Shown: positions 14,513 to 28,846, numbered from the stretch's first letter. The stretch: DNA of 64,000 nucleotides from Spiroplasma endosymbiont of Amphimallon solstitiale (GCF_964030965.1 NZ_OZ034999.1:1-64000); one strand, 5' to 3'. Translations and numbers: made by a program. The notes: generated by a model not told the origin, from the letters alone.

Positions 14513-15464
14513 TGTAATTTTATTTGAAAATGAAGAATCAGAAAATTTTTCTATTTTTGCAATGGAAAATATTCCACAGGTAATTTTATTGTATTCGAAA
14601 AATAAAATATTAAATATAAATGTTAGTAATAAGTTAATAAAAAAAATTGTTTGTAAAAATAATAATCAATTAAAAAAATGTACTGAAGAAAATATGTGTC
14701 AAAATTGTTTTAAAATTAAAACTAATAGTTATTTTGATTTTAAAAAATTTGATTTTAGTAAAAATAATATTATGAATAAAAATATTGTTTTAGAAATTAT
14801 TAATGATTTTTTTAAAACTAATTTAGAAAAAGATGCTAATAAAATTTATTTAATAAATCAAATTGAATTTTCTTCAACTTCAGCCTCAAATGTTATGCTT
14901 AAAACTTTAGAAGAATTATCTAAAAATATTTATGTAATTTTTACTACCACTAATATTAATCAAATACTCCCTACTATTAAATCTCGTTGTCAATTGATAA
15001 ATTGTTCAAAAGAAAATGATATATTTGTTAGTAACAATTATGATGATGAACAATTATTAATATTAAAAATATTTTCAAATACTACTTTTTTGACAGATGA
15101 AAGCAGTAAACTTAAATTAAAAAAATATATTGAAATTATTAAACAATTTATTATTAATGATAATGATAAAAAGGTTAACAATCAACTTTTGAATAAAAAA
15201 ATAGTTAGTTTAAAAGAAGAAATTATTTACTTTTTTAGATTTTTTAATTTAGTAGTTTTTAATAAATTAACTTTTCTTTTATTTAAAAAGTATGATTTTA
15301 ATAATTTTTTTATTGAAAGTTTAGTTAATTTATGAAAAAATAGTAATTTAAAAAACATAGCCTATATTTTAGAACAAATTTCATTTACAATTACTAAATT
15401 AAAATTTAATGTTAACTTAAATTTATTAATAAATTCTTTTCTTATTAAGGTAAGTGATAATTAA
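14499..15464 (+). CDS. holB: DNA polymerase III delta' subunit
   Basis: Clamp-loader subunit, 321 residues. I place the start at ATG 14499 behind AGAGG; an upstream in-frame ATG at 14451 lies deep in tmk. It lacks a usable P-loop, as delta' does. It keeps a four-Cys zinc module (KKCTEENMCQNCFKI preceded by another Cys), the KTLEE segment, and the SRC motif (PTIKSRCQ). Its position between tmk and a tRNA methyltransferase is typical. Confidence 0.88.
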
Positions 15465-15467
15465 ACT

Positions 15468-16196
15468 ATGGAAAGTACAAAAAAGATTTTAATTTTAAAT
15501 CAAGATGATAAAAAAATTAAACTTATTCAAAGAAAAGATATGTTTTGTGTTTCTTTGGATACTATTTTATTAAGTAATTTTATTAAAATAAAACCTAGTA
15601 CTAAAACAATAATTGATTTTGGAACTAATAATGCTGTTATTCCAATAATTTTAGCTGCAAAATTTCAAGGAAAAGTAATTGGTATTGAAATTCAAGAGCC
15701 AGCTGTTGAACTTGCTTTAGAAAATATAAAACTTAATGATTTAGAAAAAAGAATTGTCATTGTTCATGAAGACATAAAAATTTATGCTCAAAGAGAAAAA
15801 GAAAAAGTTGATTTAATTGTATGCAATCCACCTTTTTTTCCTTTATGAGATAAAAGCAAAGTAAAAGCACAACCTTTAAAAATTGCAGCAAGACATGAAG
15901 TATATATTAATTTAGAGGAGATTATTGCTAGCGCAAGTAAATTATTAAAAGACAAAGGGCGATTGGTTATGATAAATAGTGTAGAAAGAATAAACGAAAC
16001 GCTGCTTTTATTAAAAAAATATCAAATTATACCTAAAAAATTACAAATAGTTTATCCTAAAATTAATCAGGCTGCCAATGTTTTTTTAATTGAAGCAGGA
16101 TTTTTAGCGAAAGAAGGAATGATTGTTTTGCCACCATTGATTTGTCATAATGAAAATAATACTTATATTGATGAAATAGCAAAGTGATATAAATAA
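15468..16196 (+). CDS. tRNA1(Val) N6-adenine methyltransferase-like protein (YabB/TrmN6)
   Basis: SAM-dependent methyltransferase, 242 residues, starting three bases after holB. The SAM-binding loop is IDFGTNNAVIPI (normally D-x-G-x-G; the third position is Asn here). The catalytic NPPF motif occurs as VCNPPFF, followed by a TGA Trp codon. The family modifies A37 of tRNA-Val, and holB-linked copies are common in Firmicutes. The substrate is inferred from family and context. Confidence 0.85.
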
Positions 16197-16228
16197 TCTT
16201 AATATAAGTGTAAGGTTAGGTGTTTAAA

Positions 16229-17518
16229 ATGAATATTAATTGATTAAATAAACTTAATAAAAAAATAACTTACTTATTAGCTGTATCAGGTGGTCCAGAT
16301 AGTATGTTTTTATTAGATAATTTAGTACGTAATAAGTTTAAAATTATTGTTTGTCATGTTAATTATCATAAACGTTGAAGTAGTAATGTTGATGAGCAAA
16401 TTGTTCGAGAATATTGTACAAATAATAAAATAACTTTAGAAGTAAAAAATATTAAAGAAGAGGAATACAATAAAAAACAAAATTTTCAAAGTCAAGCACG
16501 TGTACTTAGATATGATTTTTTTAATGAAATTGCTCAAAAATATCAAGTTTATAATCTTGTTGTAGCACATCATATTTACGATTTACTTGAAACATATATT
16601 ATTCAAAAACAGCGCAAGGCAATAGTTTCTTATTATGGATTAAAATTTAAAACAACATATAAATCTTTATCGGTTTATCGTCCAATGTTAGAATTAAAAA
16701 AAGAAGATATTATTGACTATTTAACTTTGTATCATATTAAATATGGATTTGATGAAACAAATGAATTAATTATTTATGAAAGAAATAGAATTAGACAACA
16801 ACAAATTAATAAACTTACTGATTTTGATATTAATTTAATGTTAAGTGAAATTAAAGAATTAAATAGTGAACAAGAGTTACTGAAAGATGAACTTGAAGTA
16901 ATTTACAATACCATTATTAATGATGATGTGCTTGCTATTAATGAATTTAAAAAATATGAATTTAAATTACAACAAATGATTATCTATGAATTTTTAAGCC
17001 AATATGATGAAGAATTAGTTTTATCTTTAAAAAAGGCTAAAATTAAAGAAATAGTTAGAGTTTTAACTAAATCTAGTAAACCAAATATTACTATTTGTAT
17101 TTCTGAAAATACTTGAGTTATTAAAGAATATAATTTTGCATATATTAGTGAAAAAAATGAACCAAAACAATTTAGTTATAAAATTTCTAAAATAAATAAC
17201 TATAATTTTAAGGAAATTACTATTTCTAAAACTGAACCAACAGGTGGTGAATTTCAAGCTTTATATATTAATAAATCAGATTTTCCATTAACAATTAGAA
17301 CTAATAATGGTGAAGAAGAAATTGAAACACCATTTGGTACAAAAAAAATTAATCGTTTATTTATTGATAATAAAATTCCATATCGTGAACGTCTTATATG
17401 ACCAGTAATCATAAATTCAAGCGGAAAAGTAGTGGCAATTCCAAAATTATCAGTAAATAAAAACAATATTAGTGAGAAACCTAATTTGTATGTGCTAAAA
17501 TATTATGGTATTATTTAA
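16229..17518 (+). CDS. tilS: tRNA(Ile)-lysidine synthase
   Basis: TilS converts C34 of the CAU anticodon to lysidine so the tRNA reads AUA, a very common codon in this genome. It is 429 residues; an ATP-binding PP-loop SGGPDS appears near residue 20. The segment NYHKRWSSNVDEQIVREYC and the ARVLRYDFF region match the family. The C-terminal part includes the ETPFGTKKINRLFIDNKIP segment seen in full-length TilS. The start follows AGGTTAGGTG. Confidence 0.92.
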
Positions 17519-17555
17519 GAAAATAAATTAGAAATTAAACGTAGGTGAAAAAATA

Positions 17556-19580
<2,025 letters not shown>

Positions 19581-19598
19581 TTAAATTATTATAATAAA

Positions 19599-19649
19599 AA
19601 AACAAAACTTACTATTTTAATATTTTCGATAATGTGTAAGTTTTGTTTT
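19599..19649 (+). terminator. Intrinsic terminator after ftsH
   Basis: A 14-bp perfect stem (AAAACAAAACTTAC and its complement ending in GTTTT) encloses a 23-base loop and runs into a T-rich tail. It ends the dnaX-ftsH gene block; a TATAAT box for hpt follows at 19673-19678. Confidence 0.8.
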
Positions 19650-19703
19650 ATTTTCTTTTTTTATTTGGTAAATATAATATAAAAAGTAATAAGGAGAAAA
19701 ACA

Positions 19704-20282
19704 ATGTTGGAAAAACATGAATTAGTAGAAAAAATATTATTAAGTACTGATGTAATTAATAATAAAATTATTGAACTTGCAAAATCAGTTAATAGTTATT
19801 ATAAAGATAATAAAGAGCCCATTATTTTAGTAGGGATATTAAGAGGATGTTTACCTTTTTTATCACAATTTATGTTAAATCTTAAGATTGATTGTTTGGT
19901 TGATTTTATGTATGTAGAGTCATATTTAGGACAAACAAAGGCGGTAAATAAACCAAAAATAAGAATGGATGTTATTAATAATGTTAAGGGTCGTGATTTA
20001 TTAATTGTTGAAGATATTATTGATTCAGGTAATTCGTTATTTAAAATTCGTGATCATTTACAAGAACTTGGAGCAAAATCGGTAAAAATAATTACTCTAT
20101 TAGATAAGAAATCTAAAAGAGTTGCTAAAATTGAAGCTGATTGATATGGTTTTGAAGTTGCTGATCATTTTTTAGTGGGATATGGTCTTGATTATGATGA
20201 AAAATTGAGAAACTTACCTTATGTTGGTATTGCTGACCTTAATAAAATTGCAATTTTAGAAAAATGTAAAAAAAGTAGTTAA
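19704..20282 (+). CDS. hpt: Hypoxanthine(-guanine) phosphoribosyltransferase
   Basis: Purine salvage enzyme, 192 residues, essential where de novo purine synthesis is absent, as in Mollicutes. The PRPP-binding motif reads [14 protein letters not shown], an N-terminal [10 protein letters not shown] segment matches the family, and LVGYGLDY near the C terminus contacts the base. The start follows AAGGAG. tilS, ftsH and hpt are neighbours across Firmicutes; here the order is tilS-ftsH-hpt. Confidence 0.94.
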
Positions 20283-20419
20283 GTAAATAAGTTTAGAAGT
20301 TAATAATAATATTAAAATTTTTATTTTTTAATATAGTTCAAATATAATTAGCATTATTTTATTATGATAAAATTATACTATTAGCATTTTTTAAGTTGTA
20401 TAAGAATATTGGAGTTATA

Positions 20420-23400
20420 ATGAGCAATCTTTTTGTTAATGTTTTAAGAGGAATCAAGAAAAGATTATTACAATATTTAGGTATTATAATACTATTAGTT
20501 ATTGTAATTTCTACTCTTTCTGCACTTTATAGTACAGCGTCAAGAGCTGAATCAGGTTTTTATACAGTATTAAACAATAGTGGTAAATATGACTATCGTA
20601 TTAATTTACAATTATTAAATAATTATAAAGATACTGCTACTGCAACATCAAGAATCCAAACAATTATCAAAAAACAATTTAAAGATCATCCACAAGAACG
20701 AGAAATTGATGAACAGATAGATGAAATTAAAGAAAATAATCTTAGAAATAATAGTTTTCCTACCCTTCCTTCGGGAGTAGATATTAATAAAGATTTTGAA
20801 AATTATTTGTTAAACTGAGGATTAAGTTATCAAGGAATATTATTTAATGATATTTTAGAAAACGAAGTTAAAGATGATGAAATTTATAATTTGCAACATT
20901 ATGAACTTGCTAAATCATTTTTTAAAACTTTTGATTATGAAAACGTTATTTCTTTTAAAAAAATTTATTATTCATTAGAAAATGGATTTTATACTTCAGA
21001 AAAAAGTGAATCTTTTGATTTTGCTCCAAAAAGAAATAATATTAATGAAGTTTATATTTCCGAAGGTATTAAACCTATTAATCCATTAGAAATAGTAATC
21101 AATCCTGAATTTGCACGTATTAATAATATTAAATTAAATGATTATATAACAGTTATTGATAAAGTTGAAAAGTTAAAAGTTGTTGGTTTTGGTTACGCTT
21201 ATTGGGGAATTACTGGTAGTCGTACTGCAACAAATCCTAATCCGACATCTGAAAATACAAGTCCTGTTTATATGACAAATCAATGGTTTAATAATTTAAT
21301 AAAAGATTCTACATTTAGAACTAATTTAAATAATATATTTTTATTAAAAGTTAACAATAACGATAATTATTTTGTTAGTAAGTTAGAAGAACTTTTAATT
21401 AAAACTTTTAGTTTTAGTTTTGGTTCAATTATTAGTAGTGATAGTGAAGATATTCGCTCAGGGCAAATTTTAGAGAGTTTTAAAATGGAAAATATAATGT
21501 TTACAGCAATTACTCTTGTAGTATTATTAGTTATTATTTTTATCATTATGTCATATGTTAGAAAAGAAATTGATTTACAAAAACCACAGATAGGATTATT
21601 AAAAGCCCTTGGTTATAGTAATTTTCAAATTGCTATTAGTTTTGTAATTTTAATATTTTTGATAACATTCATTTCTAGTATTATTGGTTTAGGTATTGGT
21701 CTAGGATTACAAATATGATTTAATTCGTTAAATAACATTGGTTTTTTTATGCCATTACCAATACTATTTTTTAGTTGGATAGTATTTATTGTAAGTTTAA
21801 TAATTATTCCTATTATTTTTATAGTAATTAGTTATATACAATCAGAAACAAAATTACGCGTTAGTCCATTATTATTAATTTATGATAGACCAAGTAATTC
21901 AAGTTCTAAACTAATTTCAGTTTTAAAATACCCCTTTCGTTATTGACCATTTAAACAACGTTTAGCAATTGCTTTCACTCTAAAATCGGTTGGAAAACTA
22001 TTTTTAGTATTTTTTACTTTTATTTTTGTTAGTTTTTTATTACTATTTCAAAGTTCAGCTACTGATTTATTTGATAATAAAATAAACAATTTATATGGAT
22101 ATTACAATAAAGATGTTAAATGAAATACATCAACTTCATCAATGTATACATATACTAATGATTCTAATTTAAGTATTGATAAGCAGGTTTTTGATTGAGT
22201 TTCAGAAAAAGATATTGCGAAAGATAAAGAAACCGGTACTAATAAATATCATCAATGAGTAGCTGATGATTTTCATATTGATAATGATAGTAAAGCTAAA
22301 AAAATTGAAAGTGTTATTATTAATAATAATTTTAAAGATTATTTTATGAATAGCGAAGAAATTAATATCCTTTATCAAAAAACTAAGACCAAATCTGATT
22401 GTGAAGATTTTATTAATCCAAAAAAGATAATACCTGAACCATTAATGGAAATTATTTGTCAAAATATTCATCAAATATTTAATTATATTTCAACAAATAC
22501 AGGTATTAATCCAGAAATAAACCCGTTGCCTGGTATTAGTTTAGGTTTAAATATTTATAATAATAAGTATTATACAACTATTGAAATAAATTTAAGACCT
22601 CCTAATGAATGAAAAGGACATAATCAAGGTCGCATGCTCGCAAAAAAAATTAAAGCAATAGGACTTTATAATGATCCATATCAAGATTTAGTTTGAAAAA
22701 ATTGATTTAACTTTAAAGAAGCAAAAAATCGTGATATTGATCCTATTTTTAATAATTCTCATAATTTACAAGCACAAAAAGTTACTTATACTGATAATCA
22801 AGGACAAAATATAACAACTACAGCTTATATTTTACCAGCAGTTATTTCAAAAACATTATCAATTTTAAATGATTATAAAATTGATGATCACTTTTTAATG
22901 TTAGCAAGTTGATATAATTATACAATTCCAGTAATTTATCAAGTTAAAGGAATTATTGAAAATAATTTAGACAATTCGAATGTTTATATTAATCTTGATG
23001 ATTTACGAATATCTATTGGATTAATAAAACCTTCCCCGTCAGAAGATCCAAAACCAATATCAGATTCTTTTAATCATTGATTATCTAAAGAGAGCAATAT
23101 TTTTCCATTAAATTATATAAATATTTTGCAACCATCTGCAGAATATACTAAAGAACAAATGTTAGCAAAAAATTTAGAACCTATTAATAAAATACCTTTT
23201 ATTAATGATTTAGTTAAAAGATTATTAGTTGAAATATTTGATGGAATTAGAACAATTATAAATATTACAAAAATTTTAACATTATTTGCTGTAGCTTTTG
23301 TATTGGTAATTATCGTTAATATGATTTTAGATAATAATTTATTAATTATTGCAATGATGAAATCTTTGGGTTATCGTGTAAATGAAATTAACAGATTGAT

Positions 23401-23647
23401 TATTGGCTCCTATATTATTGCTTTATTGATTGCTTTTATTTTAGGTACTATTATTTCTTATGTTGTGTGAAATATTATTACTTTAATTATTGCAACTAAA
23501 GCAGGCGTTGTTTTTAATGTGGCTGCTAATCTAGTTACAATTTTATCTTGCTTTGGAATGGTATTTTTAATAATGGTTATTGGCTATGCTGTTGGGTTAT
23601 ATTTAATTAAATACAAACCAGTAACAGCTTTATTACAAGGAAGTTAA
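20420..23647 (+). CDS. FtsX/MacB-type ABC transporter permease
   Basis: Large membrane protein of 1,075 residues; ATG 20420 is chosen because GGAG precedes it. There is one N-terminal helix (LLQYLGIIILLVIVISTLSAL), a long extracytoplasmic region, a three-helix block near residues 360-480 (FtsX fold: VRKEIDLQKPQIGLLKALGYS), a second such helix at about 545, and a final FtsX block (IAMMKSLGYRVNEINRLIIGSYI). So it has two FtsX-like halves, as in MacB-class permeases with a duplicated domain. The ATPase follows downstream. The substrate is unknown; lipoprotein or peptide export is possible. Confidence 0.85.
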
Positions 23648-23743
23648 AATATTTTTTAAGCATTTCTATATAAATAAGGTAAAGTAATTGATAAAATGAG
23701 TGTGTTATTTATAAAAGCATGGAATTAAAAAGGAGAAATGATT

Positions 23744-24763
23744 ATGAAAAAAGATAATAAGGAAATTAAAAAAGATGATAAAGACATTGGAAGTAAACAA
23801 GTAACCAAAAATAAGTTAGAATCTAGTTTTACAAAGAAGTCAGTATCTAAAAATGAAGGTGCAATACCACCAGTAACCCATAAATCTCATGATAAACCAG
23901 AATCAAAGGAAGAAATAGAAGCTAATAAAGCCAAATTTCAAGCTTTTAAAGATAATCAAAAAGCAATTAAAAAGTTAACAAAAACTCATTCAAAAGAAAT
24001 TTTAGCAGGTAAAATTATATCAATGACTAATAATACTCCTGATACTCAAACTAATGTTATTGAATTATTTGATGTTAAAAAATCTTACTTAACTGGAGAC
24101 TTAGAATATGAAGTATTAAAAGGAGTTAATTTAAAAATTAAATTAGGTGATTTTGTTGTTATCTTAGGACCATCGGGAAGTGGTAAGACAACATTATTAA
24201 ATATTATTTCGGGATTGGATAAACCTAATACTGGTGATGTTTTTGTGGCGGGATACAATTTATCTTTATTAAAAGATAGTCATTTAACTAAATTTAGACG
24301 AGATAATGTTGGTTTTATTTTTCAACAATACAATTTATTAACTAACTTAACTGCTCGTGAAAATGCTGAAGTTGGTGAAAATCTTGCTAAAAATAAAAAT
24401 AAAAATATGAGTATTGATGATATTTTTCAAGTTATTGAAATGGATGAACATATGAATAAGTTTCCAAGTCAATTATCAGGTGGACAACAACAAAGAGTAT
24501 CGATTGGTAGAGCACTAGCAAAAAATCCGACAATTTTATTTTGTGATGAGCCAACAGGAGCACTTGATGAGGAAATGGGGCGTAAGGTGTTAGAGATTTT
24601 ATTGGATGTTAATCGAGAATATAAAACATCAATTATTATGGTTACTCATAATCCTAACTTCCAATATGTTGCAAATACTGTTATTAACGTTAAAAATGGT
24701 AAAATTATTAGTGTAAAGAATAATGAAAAACCAATGAAACCAAGTGAAATAAATTGAAGTTAA
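23744..24763 (+). CDS. ABC transporter ATP-binding protein (MacB/LolD type)
   Basis: ATPase partner of the upstream permease, 339 residues. I prefer ATG 23744, which is 8 bases from GGAG, over ATG 23738. The first ~100 residues are a Lys/Glu/Asp-rich extension not found in standard LolD. The nucleotide domain shows Walker A GPSGSGKTT, Q-loop FIFQQYN, signature LSGGQQQR, Walker B ILFCDEPTGALD and H-loop VTHNP. The last two residues (Trp-Ser) depend on TGA being read as Trp. Confidence 0.93.
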
Positions 24764-25062
24764 TATTATTAATTAAATAAACTAACAAATTGTTAATAGA
24801 AAAAATATCATAACAAAGGGAGGGAGTAAATTATTCGGTTGGTGATACCTTATTCTAATAAATATTTATCTATTAAAATAAAATTCCTAAGAAAAAGATA
24901 AATTTATCTTTTTTAATTAATTTAATCATAACATAAAAGTAATAATTTACAATACAAAAAATAATAATTCGCAAATTATTTAATAAATTTATTTTAAATT
25001 ATTGATTTTTACTTTAAATTTTAGACAAAACATTGTGCCTGGTGAGCAACATTTTTATTTAA
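24764..25062. other. Spacer between ABC genes and IS30, with one terminator
   Basis: No gene is visible in these 299 bases. A palindromic stem-loop (AAAAAGATAAA/TTTATCTTTTT, 24892-24913) followed by AT-rich sequence could end the ABC transcript. A second weak hairpin with a T-rich tail lies near 25032-25058. The spacer marks the boundary between core genes and the phage and IS region. Confidence 0.5.
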
Positions 25063-26123
25063 CCTGAATTGTAAAATTAAAAAGGACACTTATATAAAAA
25101 TTAAATTGTGTTAATTCTATAATTAAGAAAAGAAAGGAATTAGCACAATGTATAAGTATCTGACTATTGAATCAATATTAGCAATAAAAGAATATAAAAG
25201 TTATGGATTTTCGATTCGTAAAATAGCAAAAGCCATTGATTATAGTAAATCAACTGTACATAGAGTTTGTAGATTATTAAATCAAAACTTATTACCATTA
25301 GAAATATTGAATAAAATTCAAAAAAATAAACAAAATGCAGGTAGAAAATTAATAATTTTAACTTTAATAGAAATTAATACTATTAATCATTTGTTAATTA
25401 CTAAAAATTATGCTCTTGATATAATTGCTAATTTTTTAAAGGAAAATAAAATAAAAAGTATTTCAACAAAAACTTTATATAACATGTTTAAAACAAATCG
25501 AATGGGTTTTGATGAAAATAACTTATTGAGAAAAGGAAAAAATAAACCTCACAAACAAAAAGAAACTAGGGGCAGAATTAATAATTGTAAGTCTATTCAT
25601 GAAAGAAATTTAATCATTCCTAATATTAAAAATATAGAAGAATTTGGTCATTTAGAGGGTGATACTATCATTGGTAAAGATCATAAAAGTTCTATTATTA
25701 CTTTAGCTGATATATGATCAAAAACCACAATTCCTTTAGCAACTAAAAATAATAAATCAGAAAATATTACAAAAAGTATAATAAAATTTATTTCAAAGTT
25801 ACAAAAAGGAACAGTTAAAACTATTACTTTTGATCGTGGTAAAGAATTTAGTAAATGAAAATTAATCGAAAAAAATTGTAATGTTAAGATTTATTTTGCA
25901 GATCCTGGTAAACCTTGTCAAAGAGGTTTAAATGAAAATAATAATGGTATTTTAAGAAGATATTTACCAAAATCTACAGATCTATCTTCATATAAACAAA
26001 AAGATTTAAATACTATAGCATTTCAAATTAATTCTACACCCAGAAAATCACTATCTTATAAAAGACCAATAGATTTAATACAATTATTTTAAAAAACTGT
26101 CCCATTTATATTTACAATTCAGG
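25063..26123 (+). mobile_element. IS30-family insertion sequence, copy 2 (complete)
   Basis: It has the same 1,061-bp length and termini as copy 1. The flanking triplets differ (TAA on the left, TAT on the right), so there is no intact target duplication. This suggests recombination between IS30 copies, or deletion next to the element. It joins core sequence on the left to the methyltransferase remnant on the right. Confidence 0.9.
25148..26092 (+). CDS. IS30-family transposase
   Basis: 314 residues, almost identical to the transposase at 3791; near the N terminus the repeated Ile pair is Ile-Leu (residue 11). Helix-turn-helix and catalytic segments (EGDTIIG, FDRGKEF) are intact, and TGA Trp codons are kept. 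This copy should be as functional as copy 1. Confidence 0.93.
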
Positions 26124-27086
26124 TATCATTAAAAATATTAACTTGATTATAATTTCTCAGATTAATCTTTTAATTATGTAGAAAAGTATGGATGACCAAA
26201 AATTATTCATCAATTTACACTTAAAATATTATTTTTAATTAAAAATTTGTTAAAAGTAACATTATTTAGTGTAAAAATTCTCTAAAAATAACACTTTATC
26301 ATGTATCATTACTTTTCTACAAAATTAAAGGATTAATCATTAATTTTCCATCATTAAGTTTTTTTATGTCATTTGGAATTGCAATAATTGCTGCGTTTCC
26401 TCATCGCATTTGTTTTGTTGTAATTGTATAAGAACATTGTTGAATGATTTTAAGTTTATTGTTTTCAATTGCTTTCTTCATTGATTCTTGTCTAATAAAA
26501 TATTTTTCATTTACATTGTTTTCTAAAATATCTTTTACTAAAAATTTTAAATTACAGGGTTGGGGATATTGAAATTTAAAATCTTGCTTTAATGTTGAAA
26601 TCATAAATAATCGTTTTCTATTTTGGGGAATTCCATAATCCTTGGCATTCATTGTAAAATATTGATTATGATATCCTAATTTATTAAGTTGATTTTGTAG
26701 ATTTTGAAATTCAACAAAAAACTTTTTACTTAATAAATTTGGTACATTTTGCATTAAAAGATATTGGGGTTTTATTGCCAATGTTTTTATTAAATCAACA
26801 ACTTTATATGCTAAACCACTTCGCTTACCATTTAATCCTTCTCCATTATTATTGGCATTTGATATATCTTGGCACGGAAATGATCAAGTTATTAAATCAG
26901 CATACGGTAAAGTTTCTAGTTTAGTAATATCACAGGGGTATCATAATCATTAAATACTGCTCGATATGATTTTTCAGCGTATTTATCGTTATCACAAAAT
27001 GCAATTACTTTGTGATTAATTCCAATCTTTTCTAATGCTTTTCTTTGACTTCCAATCCCAGCAAATAATTCAATTACTTTAAGCAT
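26124..27086 (-). pseudogene. Cytosine-C5 DNA methyltransferase, frameshifted and cut by MITE and IS30
   Basis: Reading from 27086 leftwards, motif I is visible (LKVIELFAGIGSQRKAL), then a one-base frameshift near 26940 in a C4 run. Beyond it the frame resumes with the catalytic loop SFPCQDIS (the Cys attacks cytosine) and DYGIPQNRKRLFMI. The normally invariant ENV motif reads QNV (LLMQNVPNLL). A MITE (26168-26330) interrupts the C-terminal region and IS30 copy 2 removes the rest. Its start overlaps the preceding small gene (ATGCTTAA). A phage-encoded modification enzyme, now dead, is the likely reading. Confidence 0.85.
26168..26330 (-). mobile_element. 163-bp MITE, copy 2 (in methyltransferase remnant)
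   Basis: Minus-oriented copy with 8-bp duplication GATTAATC on both sides (26160-26167, 26331-26338). Confidence 0.92.
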
Positions 27087-27228
27087 AATAAACCATCATT
27101 CTTCTAATTTTTCTTTTATCTAAAATAATTCATGGATTGGGATACCTATAAGAACAAAAAAATAATATATTGATATTGTTTTCATTATAAATATTATGAA
27201 TATATTTACAAAATGGACAATTAATCAT
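27079..27228 (-). CDS. Small protein with an N-terminal CPFC motif
   Basis: 49 residues, start ATG behind AAAGAGGTG. A CxxC pair at residues 4-7 and a further Cys near residue 27 hint at metal binding, but no fourth ligand is clear. The stop overlaps the start of the methyltransferase pseudogene, so they were translated as a pair. I do not recognise the family; coding is supported by ribosome site, spacing and overlap. Confidence 0.6.
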
Positions 27229-27246
27229 TGCTGCACCTCTTTCTAA

Positions 27247-27273
27247 AAAACAAGATATTAATTATCTTGTTTT
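27247..27273. terminator. Bidirectional hairpin terminator
   Basis: An 11-bp perfect stem AAAACAAGATA/TATCTTGTTTT with a 5-base loop, T-rich on both strands. It overlaps the end of the membrane protein gene at 27258-27575 and probably ends that transcript. Confidence 0.65.
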
Positions 27274-27575
27274 GTGTTATTTTTATTATTTTTGTTGTTT
27301 TTATTTTGTTTTTTATTTTGAATTAGTTCTCAAATAAAAAATAACAAATCAAATATTATTTTTCCAATAAAAAGAACATCCACAGCAACAAGGATAATGT
27401 ATATCATTAAACGAAAAAAAGCGATCTGTATTCCTCATTCGTTATATTGAAAACTAGATCATGGCCATATTTTAAAATAAAAAAACAAAAATGTTGTTTT
27501 TATTGTTATCAATAAACTCGTTAAACAAATTTTAAAAATATTATTTTTACATATTTGTTTTAAAATTATTTTCAC
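27258..27575 (-). CDS. Small membrane protein with Asn/Lys-rich tail
   Basis: 105 residues starting at GTG 27575; AAAGGA lies upstream. Two hydrophobic segments are seen (around LLITIKTTFLFFYF and FFRLMIYIILVAVDVLFIGKIIFDLLFFIW), so two or three membrane passes, and a C-terminal run of Lys, Asn and Gln. Two Trp residues depend on TGA. Function unknown; it belongs to the minus-strand small-gene cluster of the phage-like element. Confidence 0.6.
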
Positions 27576-27593
27576 ATTAAATTCATTCCTTTC

Positions 27594-28128
27594 TTAATTT
27601 CTTTTAACTTCATCTAAAATGATTTTTATATTTTGAATTTTTGTATTAATTTTTTCTAAATCTTTCTGGTCAAAATCACTATTTTTAATTTCATTTAGTA
27701 AATTTAAAGCACTATTTAAGTTGTTAATTTGTTTTTTTAATAACTTAATTGCTTGTTTTTTTTTGTTCGTCTGTAAACTCATTTTCTTTTTGACATAGTA
27801 AAATTTGATATTCGCAATTATTTAGTTCAGACATTTTAATAAATTTTTCTGCTTGTGTTTGTTTTAGTTCTCTTTGATAATCTGTTTCATTTTCATAATC
27901 ATTTTTACTATTTTCAATTTCTTTAATTACTTCATCATATTCTTTAATTTCTGCTGTAATTTCTTGTTTTAATTTTTCATAGTAAAAAATGTCTTTGATT
28001 ATTGGTTCTTTTGGTTTTGTTGGTGGTAAGTGTGGTTTGTTATTTGCAATATTACCACAACTAATCAAATTCACTGTGTTTGTACAAGATAACGAAAATA
28101 TTGATAATAAACTAAGTATTTTTTTCAT
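27594..28128 (-). pseudogene. Lipoprotein with coiled coil, split by a frameshift in an A9 run
   Basis: The start at 28128 gives a Mollicutes lipoprotein signal (MKKILSLLSIFSLSCTNTVNLISC), followed by a Pro-rich linker and charged helices. An A9 run on the coding strand (27756-27764) shifts the frame into an early stop. One base fewer joins it to a second frame ending at 27594 that continues the coiled coil (KQINNLNSALNLLNEI). The whole would be about 176 residues. It may be one gene read by slippage, a phase-variable gene, or an assembly indel. Function unknown. Confidence 0.65.
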
Positions 28129-28579
28129 ATTTGTTATATCCTAAATAAAAACCATTATCTCAATAATTGGGATTATCAATATTTTCTAAATCTTCTAGTA
28201 ATTGTTTTAGTTCTGTCTCTGTTAATTTTCGTTGTATTGTTTTATTATCATAATGATTGTTATATTCATTTAGTAAATTATTATTAGCATCATTTTTGTT
28301 TTGCAAATTAAAATGCTTTTTGTTTTCTTGCTTTAATTTTTCAAAATATAAAATTAAATTTTTTCCCACAATATTACCATTTTTATTATTAACCCTACTG
28401 TGAACCATATAATTTTTATTTTCATCAATTTCTAAACTAAAATAATTTTGATAACTTGATAAACCTAAACAATTTTTATCTAAAACAACGAAATCTTTTT
28501 GTTTGTTTATTAAAATATGCGTTTTATTTTTTATTTCTTGTGAAATTAAATTTTGGTTTAAATAAATTTTTTTTATCAT
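28112..28579 (-). CDS. Hypothetical phage-cluster protein (155 aa)
   Basis: Start ATG 28579 after GGGGTG. The reading frame passes a TGA Trp codon at 28160-28162 and ends at 28114, overlapping the lipoprotein start by 17 bases. The N-terminal half looks like a beta-rich globular domain; the C-terminal half is Asn/Lys-rich with helices ending KQLLEDLENI. I do not recognise it. Tight spacing with its neighbours supports coding. Confidence 0.65.
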
Positions 28580-28593
28580 ATTAACACCCCACT

Positions 28594-28750
28594 TTATTTT
28601 TTACATTTTTGGCATTTATAGAATTTATTAAGCGTTAATCATTCTGAATTTAAAATAGTGAACTCTTGTTCACATCTAATACAGTCAATAATTATATTTC
28701 CATTAAATCTTGCTTTGGGTTTTGAAATAATCTTTTTTTATGATAATCAC
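28594..28750 (-). pseudogene. Small zinc-ribbon gene, probably frameshifted
   Basis: A frame ending at 28594 contains two pairs of cysteines (CIRCEQ and CQKCKK, about 22 residues apart), a zinc-ribbon pattern. A GTG at 28750 with GAGGT nearby is the natural start, but an A7 run just after it puts the frames one base apart. Six A would join them into a protein of about 51 residues. Confidence 0.45.
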
Positions 28751-28846
28751 CTCGCTTTATTTTTTGCCTGTAATTTTATTCTTCCTAAATTTACTATCCA
28801 ATAGTAGATTAAAAATAAATAATTAATTAAACCATAGAACCACTTC

